Positions 21,153 through 33,421 of a stretch of DNA of 64,000 nt are shown here, piece by piece (within the stretch, counting starts at the first letter, position 1; every line of letters begins with the position of its first letter). The DNA comes from Mytilinidion resinicola (taxonomy: Eukaryota > Ascomycota > Dothideomycetes > Mytilinidiales > Mytilinidiaceae): NCBI RefSeq assembly GCF_010093595.1, contig NW_022985437.1:3380630-3444629 (forward strand), in the 5' to 3' direction. The translations under genes were made by a program, and so were the position numbers. The notes beneath the pieces were generated by a model, which was not told the DNA's origin, searched no databases, and saw nothing but the letters and a program-made list of their open reading frames with translations.

Positions 21153-21927
21153 TCGATCTTGACGGAAATGTGACTGGCGCGGCGAAAGGAGAAGGTGAAC
21201 GAAGATACGGGTACCACGTATATTTCGCAGAGTTTGTGAATGAATTGCGGAACGAGGGTTGGCATGGCTGTGGTTATCCTATGCACTAACTTTAATGACT
21301 TGCTGAAGTAAATGATGAAAGCATGCCTGGGGAAACAGCGCGTTTCTAATGTCATGAATACGCTCACCCATCACTATTTCAGGTGCTTTACCCCCTTACC
21401 ATGAAATTTCCACAAGATGAGAATTTCTTTAAAACTTGAATTAGGAAGTTTCCTAGGCTTACAGTTGGCCTGCTTGGCCGCTTGTTTGTGGTGCTTCAGC
21501 GCATCGTTGCAAATCGGGAAGAGATATGAAACACGGTGTACCCAAGTTTATGCCCTAGTACAGTACCATGGACCCTGCCCGGCGATTACCCATTGGGCAA
21601 TCCTTGCATCCTCTCCGTGTGAGTATCCTAGACGCAAATTGAGACAGTTTGCGTGCTGTCGGAAGCATGAAGAAACCTTCTTAGACGATGAAAGAAGATG
21701 CGGTTAGGGTTTGCGTACTGCTTCCTTCTCTTCAGCAGGACAACAGTCCAAAAAAGCAGCTGGAGGCCACCATACTGTTTGTCGAGGAAAGCTGTTTGGC
21801 GAGTGTGAGACCGGTTCTGGAATCTGCACCGACTATTTCGTTGTTTTGGTCTGAGTTATAGAACCGTTCCTCTTGGCAGTTTTCTCCATCAGATCAGCGA
21901 CGTAATCCATCCGACATCTTATCCATC
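21153..21927. other. Spacer between paralogues 3 and 4
   Basis: No gene is recognised. Short ORFs exist (for example 21417-21707), but none resembles a known family or the local paralogues. Confidence 0.4.
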
Positions 21928-22483
21928 ATGAGCAACTACCCAAAGAGCACCAGTGCCTCAAGCGCCCTTGACGAGAGGATTGAAAGAACCCTTTTCCACG
22001 GATGATGCTAGTGCAAATGACCCGCCGCGGCTTTCGACACTTTCCTTACGCGTCCACATTGAAGGTACGGCTTGGAAACCCTTTTCTCGTCTAGACACTT
22101 CTGATAGACTAGGCATGGGAAGCTACATCAGCCCAAAATATAAACCCGGGACAATCATGGCCGCGCGCAATCCCACCGCAGACGACAAAAACGATCGAAA
22201 ATACTCCGCCGCAGTTGTTTGTCGTCAAGATAATGCGCAAGAGAGCAACAGAGAAGTCATTTGTGGCCCTACGTACGGAAAATCAAGAGATGAGGCGCTA
22301 TCCAGGTTATTGGACATGATGGAAGAGCAGGCGTGGGGGGTGTTGCATCCCGGGCCTGCTGAGCAGCCCCAGCGTGATCAAATGGACGGAAGCGGAGGCG
22401 GTACGAATGAGCCAGCGAACAGGAGGAGAAATCCGAATGAGCGGACGGGGCTGACGGGGAAAGTTGGAGGCATGGGCATCTGA
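21928..22483 (+). CDS. Small two-exon orphan paralogue, copy 4 (N-terminus doubtful)
   Basis: The frame encodes MAARNPTADDKNDRKYSAAVV, YGKSRDEALSRLLDMMEEQ and AWGVLHP, in the same order and spacing as copy 2. A 48-nt in-frame intron, 22065-22112 (GTACGG...CTAG), sits right after HIE, the shared intron position. The natural ATG at 21928 is in another frame that stops after 25 codons (GGATGA), while the exon-1 frame leading to HIE has no ATG and a stop at 21929-21931. A one-base shift near 21990 would reconcile them. It may thus be a young pseudogene with an intact 3' part, or start at an internal ATG in exon 2. It is convergent with SPB1. Confidence 0.6.
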
Positions 22484-22689
22484 GTTTGAAGCAGTATAGT
22501 ACAGAGGCGTCTGAAGTAGACCAACGCTCTATCCTGTTGGTCAAAATAATGTTCTTGCGCTTTGCTTATGTTTTGAAAATGCGTTGAAGAACGCCTGACG
22601 GTGCCAGACAAGTGTGAAGACCCATTAAAATCTCATGAAAGCTAACTACATTCCAAGAGCATCTATCGGATGCGCTCGGAACAATCTCA

Positions 22690-25364
22690 TCACCTCTTCT
22701 TCGTCTTATCCTTCAATCGCTTTTCGGCCCTAGCATCCTTCTTCATCCTGGCATCAACCATCTTATACTTGCCCTTGGTACCCTTCGGCCTGCCCTTCAG
22801 ACCTCTATTCCCACCTTTAGCAACTACAACGGCCACCTTTTGCTTCGGCTTCTTCTTGGCGGCTCTGCTCATCAAGCGCGCGATGCCCTGCGCCTTCTCT
22901 TTCTCCGTCATACCCTCCTCATCCGCGAGCAATGCGCTTTTCTTCTTCAGCTTTTCGAGCCGTTGCGCAGCCTTAAAGCGCTTCCGATCTTTCGCTTCAC
23001 GGACTTTCTTGATGGGCCGCGCATTCAGAGCTCGCGTCTTTTCTTTGATAGCAGCGGCACCGGCGGCCGTGATGGGTCGATGCGGCTTCGAGTGCTTTCC
23101 CTCGTCGTCGAGAAACCAATCCGGGAGGCCGTCGGTATCGCGGAGGGCATACTTGTTGAACCCATCATCAAGTAAGTCGTACTTAGTTTTCCTTCCGGAA
23201 GCGAGATCTTGCGCCAGGGTCATGGCTTCGGCGGTGATAATGTCGATATCTGGGCGGCCGTTCTTCATGGGGACGGCGTCTTCATCCCAGGTAGAGTCCG
23301 TTCGTTTGACAGATTCGAAGCCGCCTTTAGTTTCTTCGTCGGACCATTCGTCTTCCGAGTCGGCATCGAATTCTTTGGCGATTCCGTTCGATTCTGAAGT
23401 GACTTCGCCCAGGGGCGTAGCATTCGCGTTCTTCTTCCCGAGTTTGGGTTTTGTGACTTTCTCGGAGGGTAGAGGCTTCGAGGACCGGACGGGAATATCC
23501 TCTGCATCGGCCTCGATATCAATCCCACTATCTTCGTCCTCATTCTCTTCGAGGTCGTCCAAGCCATCGATACCTTTGAAGATGTCCTGGTCGAAGAATC
23601 GTTCTGCGCGTATCGTGAGAGTTCCTGGCTGGTTTTCTGGATTCAGATCGGTGACCAAAGATTTCCGCACTTCCTCCTCATCGCTATCGCTGGAATCACT
23701 CGCTTCTTCTTCAATCATATCTTCATCACCATCACTTCCCTCGTCTTTATCCGAGAAGCCATGCCACTCGGCATCTTCGTGCTGCTTCCTCGCTTTCTTC
23801 GCGCGGTACTTTGCATCGGATGAAGCTTTTCGCTCTTGATACTCATTGTACATTCCATCAAGTTCACGCTCTAACCGATCCTCTTCGTCATCGGTTGACT
23901 CTTCCTCGCTTTCTTCCTGCGGCTTCTCCTCTTCCACGACCTTCGTCATCCTACCCTTGGCAATCTGACCAAGTCCACCAGCCTTGTCCACAGTCTTCAG
24001 CATGAACATGGAGTCATCTCCGTTAGGCCCATGTTGCTCCATACCTATCTCCATAGGTGTGGTCATGTGCATCTGCAGGCGAAATAATTCTTTCTGCTTG
24101 CGCTCATTTTCGCGCCGCCGTTCTTTGCGCTTGACCTTGGAGTCGCGTTCTTTGAGTCTCTCCATCTCTGCTTGAATCTTCAACCCTTCGTCCATGGACT
24201 CGACCTGGGCGACTTCTTCATCCTCAGCTGCAGCTTTCTCTTTCTCTGCTTTCTCCTTTTCGGACTTTTTGGAAGGAAATCCGAATATCTCCCGTACCTT
24301 CAGCCGCCACTTCAGCAGCCTCTTGAAGTCAGCTCGTCCCAGAACTTTCAAATCGGCACAGCATTCGCGAATCTCCTTTGTGGTTTCGGGTAGTTTGTCT
24401 ATGGTAGCTAGTGCGATATCTCCATTGGGCTTCTGGTCGAAGCTGAGCTTATTGAGACCTCCGAGCATGGCGATCGGATCTGTCGTCTGGATGAAATCGG
24501 ATACAGGGACCTCCTTGAACTGTGTCCAGTCATCCTCCTCATAACCCTCTCTCTTCCTCTTCTTGATCTCAGGCTTGAAAACCTTGGCCTCGTTATTCGG
24601 AGCGGGAGCAGCAAGTTCGGCGAAAACGGAGCGGGGGTCGAGGAACTTGGGATCGAGGTATTTTGGTGCTTTGTAGCCACGGCATACGACGAAGATTTCG
24701 GCGGAAACGGATCGCGAGGAGGGAGGTTTGGTGGCTTCGACTTTTGTGAAAAGCTGATTGAAAACCCAGAGCAGCGAATTGTAATCTTTCGACCTGAAAA
24801 TCTTGGTGACAAATGTGCCGCCCTCCACCAAGAAGTCTGTCGCTAGTCGCAGAGACTGCAGCACGAGCTCGGCCTGGTTAAAGGAGTCCTGCACCCATGC
24901 GGTACCAACGTTGGGCGCACCATCGTGCAACACAGTATCCGCCTTCCAGGTCTTCAGATGTTGGCGGAGCGTCGCGCGACATTTATCGGTCGTAATATCG
25001 GATTGGAAGGTAATGCAGCGAGGAATGGACTTGATTGGGGCGAGATCGACGCCGACGATGAGGGAGTTCACAGGCATGACTTCTGCGGCGACTTGACACC
25101 ATGACTGCGGAGGTTAGAATTGCGCAATGTGGAGTAGGCAGAAAACGTACTCCTGGCGCGGCGCAAAGATCTATCAAGACCTTGCTCTTCTCGAGAAAAT
25201 TGAATCGCTTGTTGAGCTGGATGAGCTTGAAGGCGGCACGAGCACGGTAGCCCTTTTCTTTTGCGAGCTTGTACCATTTGTCGAGACGGCCTTTGCCGTG
25301 CTGTGGAGGGTCAGCGAAGTATAATGCGTCCAGAGGGAAAACGCACCTTCTTCTGGATCGCCAT
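22690..25364 (-). CDS. spb1: Spb1: AdoMet-dependent 2'-O-ribose methyltransferase of 25S rRNA
   Basis: Exons on the minus strand: 25364-25347, 25300-25151 and 25104-22690. The introns are 25301-25346 and 25105-25150, 46 nt each, and the product is 860 aa. The start [20 protein letters not shown] is the family's conserved N-terminus. The FtsJ-type Rossmann domain has LCAAPGSWCQ and the K-D-K-E tetrad at about K31, D117 (LHDGAPN), K157 (FVTKIFRS) and E192 (SAEIFV). A long acidic/basic middle precedes the Spb1 C-terminal domain ([40 protein letters not shown]). Spb1 acts in nucleolar pre-60S particles, methylating the A-loop guanosine. The length and all key residues are normal, so this is an intact housekeeping gene. 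Confidence 0.97.
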
Positions 25365-25948
25365 GGCTGCGAATAAACGTGGTGGTGTTGATGAGGGGGA
25401 CTTTTGAAAAGTTCGAGGACGCAAGAAATTCGAAGGCGGTGGCAGAGAAGCTGCACAGAGCTTGGCATGCACATGCACAACCAGCTGCATAAGGGGCAGG
25501 AATCACATTCGAGCTACTGTGTATTCATCGTGTCACATTGAGGAGTCCTTCATGGCTCTTACCAGTTTACTAAGCTCCAATGAGCATACTAGTCCCCGAA
25601 TGCGTCTAGAGTTCTATTCCAAACTCCCCCATTTGAAGGCGTTCACGTGCCTGACAAGTCCTGTGGCACATTATTGGACCTCTAGAGAGAGCATTATAGC
25701 AGTCCAACCAGCTTTCTAGGCTACCTCAGAATTTATTGAGCTATTCGCAGTCTCTAGAATCAGACTGCTAAGATGCGCATACTGCCAAGGTTCTGAAGAG
25801 TTCTGAGGAGTTCTGAAGAGTGAACGGTCAGTCGGCGAATTATTCTTGGCTAAACTGCCCACTTAGCGTGTCTAACCTGGCCAGTTTACTGCGCAGGACC
25901 AAAGCCTCACTCTGGCCAAAGCGCGAATGACGCTGTTGTCTGGTGTTC
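25365..25948. other. Divergent intergenic region between SPB1 and the YML020W-like gene
   Basis: This region of 584 bp must carry both promoters. It contains three imperfect copies of an 11-bp unit (gttctgaagag) at about 25792-25823. No other feature is clear. Confidence 0.5.
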
Positions 25949-28940
25949 ATGGAGGCCAACACCACCACCACCACCACCACCAAGGTATCCCTACTCAGCG
26001 CCCACCTGCGTTCCCTCTATGCTAAGCTCGAGCTCACTCCCCAGCGCCGCCTCGACCTCCCCGACCGCGTCCTCCACGCCCTCTCTATGAGCCCACGCAA
26101 GAAGTCCAAGCCGAACCCCCAGGCCCCAGCTGCCGACCCCGAGCAAGCTGGAGCTGAACCCGAATCGCCGCCTGCGCCAGAGCAGCAGCAGGAAGCCCCG
26201 GAATCCAGCGGGAGTCCAGAGATCACCCCGTCCACAGCGCCGACGATACAAAGTTCAACTACCGCCAGCAGCACCGCGTCGAACACCACCACCACCAACG
26301 CCTCGGGCAGGCAATCCCAAGGCAAGCCCTCGGGCCGCAAGTGGTATGGGGCCACGGGGAGCTGGCGGTCAAAGGCTCCTCCCGTAGCCCAGATTGCGAG
26401 GGCGAGTATTGCCTCTGCTGCGGGGACGACGTCTGAGGTGCCTGCTGATGCGGACAAGAAGTCACTGCCAAACACGCCTGCGAAGCTGCTCTCCAAGAGG
26501 AAGTCGAGCAAAGGGGTGCCGACCGCGTCCATGACCAAGTTCAACGTCAACTCAACACATTCAGTAGACAAGACAGGCGGAGTCGACTCGGGCGTCGTGG
26601 ACACGGGTGGGGTGGAGACGGCAAAGGAGGATAAGGAACCGCCAAAGGACACGGAGCCGGATCCCCCATTACCACCCGAGCCACCCAAGGCCGATGCGGC
26701 GGAGAGGAAGGAGGAACCCGACGCGAAGAGACAGTCGGTCAACATCACAGATTGGAGGAGTTGGTGGTCGAGACCAGACGGATACCCGGCGGATGGGAAG
26801 GCGACAGACAAACTGAAGGCTGGAGACACGATCGAGGCACAGACAACACCACTTCCGGGAGCCACCCCGTCTGAGGATGCCGTCAATCAGAACAAGATAC
26901 TGGAGGGCACTGCCAATGAACAGGCCGCGGACCTGAAGCCTGACGACAAGCCCGATCTGAACGGGGATGTGAAGCCAGCCGACGATAAAGCCGAAGCGAC
27001 GACGGCTACCGGCACCGACAAAGGCACACAGAGCAGATCGTGGTTTACATTTTGGAGCAGTACACAGAATGCTCAGACCAATAACCCTCAAGAAGCGGCA
27101 CCAGCACCGCCGAAGACGACGGCGACTGAAGAGGCACCATCTGAAGCTACTCCAGACAAGGATATTCAGATGTCGGAGCCTCAAGATTCTACCCCCGCAG
27201 CCAAAGCAACACCACCAAAGTCGGCTGGGTGGGCATTTTGGTCCCGTGCCGAGCCAAAAGGCCGTGAAGAGGATACGAAGTCCACACACAAACAAGTCGG
27301 AGAATTGGCCGTCGCAGATACACCCTCTCAATCCCGTCCCGAAGCAGCTCAGTTCAACGAGCAGGAAACGCCACAGCAGAAGGAAACTCCAAAGACCCTT
27401 CGAGGTCGTCCGAGAGGAAAAGACCTGTCCAAAGACACCAAAACATCCGCATCCTCCGCCTCGACTCCCTCCAAGACCACACCCTCTCACAGCCCCTCTA
27501 GGGTCTTAGCAGCAGCCGCACCGCAATCTGCACCAAAGCAAGCCTTGAAAGCAAAACAGGAGCCTCCCAATTTACTCCTTCCTGCTTTCAGCCAAACTTA
27601 TGGGCTTCTCCGCCAGCCCACCTACTGGCAACAAATCCGCGAATACTTCCTTGGAAACGAATCTGCTACACCTCATCTACATATCGCACCCTCACCTCCC
27701 CGCATCAAGCGCGCCATCGCCATCGGTGTTCACGGCTACTTCCCTGCTCCCCTCCTCCAAAAGGTTCTCGGTCAACCTACTGGGACCTCGATCCGCTTCG
27801 CCAACGCCGCGGCCGCCGCCATCGCAGAATGGACACAGCAGCGCGGATACGAATGCGAGATTGAGAAAGTGGCGTTGGAAGGCGAAGGTTTCATTGCCGA
27901 TCGGGTAACCACGCTCTGGAATCTCCTACTGAACTGGACTGAGCAGATACGGAAAGCAGATTTCATTCTCGTCGCATGCCATTCCCAGGGCGTGCCTGTT
28001 GCCATTATGCTGGTTGCCAAACTAATCCATTTTGGATGCATTAACGCGGCAAGAGTCGGGATCTGTGCCATGGCTGGTGTGAATCTAGGTCCGTTTGGCG
28101 AATATAGAACACGGTATCTCGGGGGTACAGCAGCCGAGTTGTTCGAGTTTTCGAGGCCGCAGAGCGTGGTTAGTCAGATGTATCTTGGTGCACTAGATGA
28201 GGTGCTTAGAGCAGGTGTGCGAATTGTCTACGTTGGCAGCATCGATGACCAACTTGTATCGCTTGAGGTATGCTCCCTCCATTCCTATTCCGTCCTAGAC
28301 CACTAACGCTCTACAGTCATCGACTTTCACTCCTCTCTCACATCCCTACATCTACCGTGCCGTTTTCGTCGACGGTCGCATCCACGCGCCAGACTTCCTA
28401 ACCCACCTTGTCGGCTTCGCAATGAAGCTCCGCAATCTCGGCTTGCCCGACCAGGGTCTCATCCGTGAGCTATCGCCCGCACTAGCCGGCTCCCTCTACT
28501 CCGGCGAAGGACACTCCCGCATTTACGAGGATCCGCGTGTATATTCTCTTGCCGTCTCGCACGCTCTAGAGACCACATCTCTACCCCATCACCCCTCCTC
28601 TTCCCAACGCCCTGCGACGTCGGCCGGGCTGCCCCTAGCCACTCCTTCTACCCCTACTGCCTCGCAAAAGAGCAAGTTTGAGCCCCTCGGACGGCTGGGT
28701 AGGGAGAAGGAGGATCCACTGGCGCTGAAGTTCAAGGACTATGAGTCCCCAGCGGGGAAAGAACAGAACCCATACTTTTTACCCTGGGCTATGCGGGGTT
28801 TGTTAGAGGAAGAGTTTGTGAAGCGCGAGTTGGGAGACGAGGTACAGGAGCTACTAGATATGTTCGAAGAGTGGAAACCGCAGTCGAAGGCGCTGCGGGA
28901 CGTGAAATTCAGGCTCGAGGTGGTACGAAGTAGACTTTAA
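25949..28940 (+). CDS. YML020W-like protein with C-terminal alpha/beta hydrolase domain
   Basis: Exon 1 is 25949-28267, the intron 28268-28316 (49 nt, GTATGC...CTACAG), and exon 2 28317-28940; the product is 980 aa. I take the ATG at 25949 because the open frame upstream has only a GTG. Residues 1-530 are low-complexity (Pro/Ala/Thr/Glu/Lys), with an (ACC)n tract right after the start and repeated tryptophan motifs (WRSWWSR, SWFTFWSS, GWAFWSR). The folded part begins near residue 535 (LLLPAFSQTYGLLR), then an alpha/beta hydrolase core: IAIGVHGYFP, and nucleophile elbow CHSQG with Ser about 679. GSIDDQLVSLESS, spanning the splice junction, could hold the acid. It resembles the uncharacterised yeast YML020W family; a lipase/esterase-like activity is inference. 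Confidence 0.85.
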
Positions 28941-29293
28941 TAGGAAGAATAGCGAGGGATCACGCGTTACGATTTCGGGCGCGCGGTAGAGGCGTTAGTT
29001 CTTTGGGGCGTTTGAGTTTCGGTGTACACTTGAGATGGGCTCTTGAGATGGGCTTGGATTCCGGCTGGGGACGGTGTTGATGGGTTTGGGCAGGCAGATA
29101 GCACGATACCGTAGATACAACTTCACGCTTTTACTACTAATATGAAGTCATGTTCTTTTGCATTGTCATATCAACCCGTGAACGGTTCATTTTAGTCCGC
29201 TTTGAATCAACATCGCCACCGCCGGACTTGCCTCAACGCCTAGTCAATGTTGCCAATTCGTCGCGGCATGTGACCCGACCCCGACGCGCCGGC
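28941..29293. other. Convergent spacer between the hydrolase and RPA3 genes
   Basis: About 350 bp with a 14-bp direct repeat (cttgagatgggct) near 29031-29055; probably 3' UTR sequence of both genes. Confidence 0.4.
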
Positions 29294-29797
29294 CTACTCG
29301 TAGAAAATCTCCTTGTACTTATGCGTCGCATCAACGACCGCATTCGCAGCATCGAAGTCTGCGGAACGGTTGTCAGTGCCACTCACACTGATCTAAACCC
29401 GAAAGCAATGCGGGGAAAACATACCAATTCCCTGCCCCATATCCGTACTCGTAAACACCTTCACCTCCAGATTCGAGTCCACCTTTCCAATAATCTCGAC
29501 CGCGTTGCCGACGGCGAGATGGCAGTCCTGTGCTCTCGTTACCCTCGCATCCTCCACCAACTTCTATCTACGCCATCCCAGCAGCAGTCATCGCGTCCTT
29601 CAATCGCGGAGGCTGAAAAGGATGAATGCGGGGAGGTAGCTTACCCTATTCGTCTTCAAGTCCAGCGTCACCTTCCCGCCAGCATCGATGAACGCGGTCT
29701 CGCCCGCTAGCTGCACCACCTTTCCTAGGATGCGGACCGTTTGGCCCTGGAATTGCGAGAGGTAGGGCGCCAGGATGCGGGGGGTGGCTTCGGTCAT
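29294..29797 (-). CDS. rfa3: Replication protein A subunit 3 (RPA14 OB-fold)
   Basis: Exons on the minus strand: 29797-29645, 29527-29425 and 29358-29294. The introns are 29528-29644 (117 nt) and 29359-29424 (66 nt); the product is 106 aa. The start is MTEATPRILAPYLSQFQGQT, followed by VRILGKVVQL, VTLDLKTNR, NAVEIIGKVDSNLEVKVFTS and the C-terminal FDAANAVVDATHKYKEIFYE. This is the OB-fold plus C-terminal helix of the smallest RPA subunit at normal length. RPA binds single-stranded DNA in replication, repair and recombination; this subunit holds the trimer together through its C-terminal helix. The identity rests on the residue pattern and size. Confidence 0.92.
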
Positions 29798-31672
29798 TGT
29801 GGTAGCTGGCAAGGGGGCAGGTTTGATGCTGTGATTCAAGGCGGATGGGGATCGATAGTGTTGGGGTTTGATGGCGGGAGGCGCGTGGATCTCGGTTTTG
29901 CGTTTTCGCGTTGACACGTGAGGTGGTGAGAACGGGCTGTGATTGGCTGGATTGCGGTGCGATGGTCGAACATGCTCCGTGTCACGAAAGGTGACAGTCC
30001 ATGGAAGCACCGTCTGAGGTGGCCTAGATAGTTTCTAGGTTGCTCAAAATCGGCGCTTTCCATTCCGGACAGAGCTCTGAAAGTGAATTGAAGGACCCCA
30101 AACAGCGCCAGAACGGTGTGCAGAACCAATGAACCAGCTTTAGAGCGGAGTTTACATTTCAAGTCTGCAAAATTCCACGGTTTTTCAGAGGCGCACTTGT
30201 GGACTATCACTCCTTGTAGTCCCGAGCGTGCTGCGGGTGGCGGTAGCGGGGACTATGTGATGGGGTTCCTGGAAATTTAGAGTCGATGAAGGTAGAGCAT
30301 ATTTAACGGGCTTTGGAGATGGTCTAATAAATCGGCGAAATTTATATATGCTAGGGGTGGATTGCACGGAAATGCGATGGGCCCGGTAATGGCCCTCTTG
30401 GACCCGATTTAAAGGTGAGAACTAGGACGGATCTGAAGCGTGTTGGAATTGAAGTGTCTCCTACGAATAGAAATTTATCAGCGGGGGTTGGAGGACTTTT
30501 GGCTGAACAGAATGTGTTCCCGGGGAAGCCAAAAATTGCTGGTCCTTATTGAGAAGGTTTGGAAACACACCTCGTATCGCGATTCAATGAAAAGTGTTGG
30601 AGGACTTCCTTCGGTCAGGCGTATCATTGCTGCAAACAGCTGTGAAGCTGTTACTCCTGATTTACGGGCTGGAAAAATTGACATCCCATCCGAAATTTAA
30701 ACGCGGTGTTGGGAGACCGCATGCAGTGGCATTAATGTGGAAAATGAGTGCGGACATGATAGGCCTGGTTTGAGCCCTGTGAATTTTAACATTCAACCTT
30801 TTTCAATTGAGTGTCCTTATGTACCTCATACAGCAGCATCTGTTCGGCAGACGCACTCTCACAACAGATCGTATTGGGGGTCACGTCCACCAGCTATAAG
30901 TCGCGATGCAGGGGAACCATCCTCATTCTATTTATCTCCCAGAACGCGAAATTTCAAAGCCACTACTGACGTACAAGATGTGGATCGCCTAGTAGCCATT
31001 TAGTGCAAGTGTCTGATTTAAACGCTCTCGAGCACGACGCATCAGCTGAAAGATTTGAGCGAGCATAGTAACAGCACCTAGATAGCAAAAAAAAAAAAAA
31101 AAAAAAAAAACCCCTAGAATATGCATAACATTCGCTCTCTGTTAGCCAATGTACGGTGAGTGAAGGGTGACAATACAGTGCACAAGTGAGTCGACTATCA
31201 AAAATTGGTGTTTTTGTATGAATACGATTTACACCCTAGCTCATAACATCCACCCTAACGTCGTGAATGCCCTCTACCCAGTCTGACACTAATTTCACCC
31301 TGAAACAGAAAAGGACTACGAGCTTGTTAACAAATTCTTGACGCTTTATGCGTGGCCGTCGTGAGGTTCTGAGTGGACCCAACTGGTCGAGTTCAGTTTT
31401 TCATAAGCCCGTCGAACATCCTCACGCAATTACACCCTGGTGTACGCAGACTCGCCGAGAAAGTGGCTGAGTAGAAGGAGCAAGGATCATCGATGTTCAT
31501 TCTCAAATCAAGTCAAACTAGACAAAGAAAATTAGGCTTGAAGCGAGTCTGTACTGTTGGCAAGAGAGTTACCTAGGCTTAAACATAGATAGCACCCTTG
31601 TGATTACATCTCTCCCGCTCTCTTTTGCACAAGTACTGATAGTGCCAGCCTTCCTTGCACGATCAAGGCCCA
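29798..31672. other. Gene-poor stretch, no gene recognised
   Basis: About 1.9 kb. It holds the RPA3 upstream region and then moderately AT-rich DNA with only short ORFs. A run of 24 A lies at 31087-31110, possibly the tail of a decayed retroposon. I could not find reverse-transcriptase sequence next to it. Confidence 0.45.
31087..31110 (+). repeat. Poly-A tract (24 A)
   Basis: An uninterrupted A homopolymer, the longest in the non-RIP part of the window. It could be a retroposon tail or simple microsatellite slippage. Confidence 0.7.
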
Positions 31673-32985
31673 TCAAGAGTTGAAATCCTGTTCGACAACT
31701 CGCAGACGCGTAAAATGATGTCCTAAGTCACCTACCATCTCAGTCGCATTCTCTTCTCCAACATCATTATCATCATCATCATCGATCCAAATCTCATCAA
31801 CTAGGACATCCTTGGTGAGATCGTACCAGTTTCCGACTACCTTTTTGAGGTCGAAAACAGCGTTTAGTCGGACTTGATCTTCCCGAATTGCCACTTCGTT
31901 CCAGTCACAGTCGGGCGCTTTTCCTTCCGGATGGTTGCTCTCGTTGGTCTCACCATCTATCCCCATTTTCGAAAAATCGCCATCAGGCTCAACTTCGGGA
32001 TGCTTTTTGGTCCTTTCAAATCTAGAGGCCTTTCCGTGCAATATAACCCCAAAATGCTGAAAAACGTCTGCGTGCTTTCTTAATGTTGGAAGAGGATCAA
32101 TGTTTTCGCGAAATATCAGGACTGCATAGGCGTAATCGGGTCTTGACAGAACATTACACCAAATGTATATCGTTTAAAGTAGGCGTTCTAGTTGATTTTG
32201 TCTAGTCGCGTCAGTTTCTAGCTCTCGTTATTATAAGCGCGATGCTTGCTTAAAATCTGCTCTTGGATCATTTTAGCCACAATATCGTCGTTGTACATCA
32301 CGGCGATGACTGCACTGTTACTTGTGAAGGTGTCTTGCTAGACGATGACGAGAAGACCAGACGGAGGCCGAATTGATAAATCTATGATTGGCACTATTCG
32401 AATACCTGCTTCTTTATAGACAGGCAGCTGGCAGCCCATTTAGATCCTTGTAGTTGTTTGCAAGTTGCAAATGTTACGAACTCCTTATTGGTAGGTCTTA
32501 TCCACGGTTGACAGGTGCGCACGCATGACCAGCCTCCAAACAAGCTCATCCAAGGAAACCTAGATTGAAACGTCTTACCTGATTTGGTGATTCCTCCTAA
32601 AATCTGACTAAAACCCCAAAAACCTATCGTCTCCACAAACATTCCATCAACCACGGGGCGCCTTCTCTAATTAGTTCTTTCAGCTGTCCTCCATCTTCGT
32701 GGGCTTAACCTTAAGACAAAGCTCCTCTACATTCTCAGTCTCGTTACTTCTGTAGTGTCCAGGGAAACTTACATCCTCTGACTTCCTGGTGTAAAACGAA
32801 AAGTTTTCCAACTTGGTCCCAAGCGCATCAAGTGCCCCGACTCGCAAACTTCGGTCCCTGACGTCCGACTGATCTTCATACATCTCAATTTCGCTAATTC
32901 CTCCTTGCTGATTAGGTTCCGTCATTTGCACGTCTCCATCTGCAACCGTCTCCCCAACCACGTAAGTGAAATCTTTTGTCCACAT
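31673..32985 (-). CDS. Possible multi-exon hypothetical gene
   Basis: Three minus-strand open segments follow each other: 32985-32680 (MWTKDFTYVVGETVADGDVQ...), 32654-32394 and 32041-31673 (acidic, with a DDDDDND run). They could be exons of one gene or decayed coding sequence. I recognise no domain and cannot define the splice sites, so existence and boundaries are uncertain. Confidence 0.25.
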
Positions 32986-33421
32986 TCATTACGCCCTCTA
33001 CGATCACAGGCGGGTCTAGGGTCCCCTCCAACTATGAGCGTAGGTTTCGATCAGATCTTTGGAAGTTTGTCCGGGCAACCGCGACATGCGCAAGAAAACA
33101 CTCTCACAGGACTCTTGGCGAGGGCTTGAGTTATTATGGGGATGTAGGGAACGTTGTAAGCTTAGAGGGCAAGCTGGAAGTGCCCTTCGCTGGAATCGTG
33201 TACTTTACTTTCATCATCACTCCCATGCAACGCTGACACTATTTGTAATCTTAGAAGCTATGAACCAAAGTTCTCTTCGACGAACCCTAGTTAGAGTTTA
33301 GGCGTATCGTCACCCGAAAGTCTTTCGATTTTGCGATAGAGATGTGCCACATTATCGTTGAATTGTCCTAGGTGGGATAGCGTAATGATAGCCTTACACC
33401 TTCTCAACAACCCTTATGGCG
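32986..33421. other. Spacer, no gene recognised
   Basis: About 440 bp with short overlapping plus-strand ORFs only. Confidence 0.4.

Noticed and set aside
22670..23839. A 389-codon plus-strand ORF rich in Ser/Phe
   Set aside because: It is exactly antisense to the Lys/Glu-rich end of SPB1; its composition is the mirror of that gene and no domain is visible.
26017..26886. Long minus-strand ORFs under the YML020W-like gene
   Set aside because: They mirror the low-complexity Pro/Thr/Glu half of the real gene and have no recognisable content.
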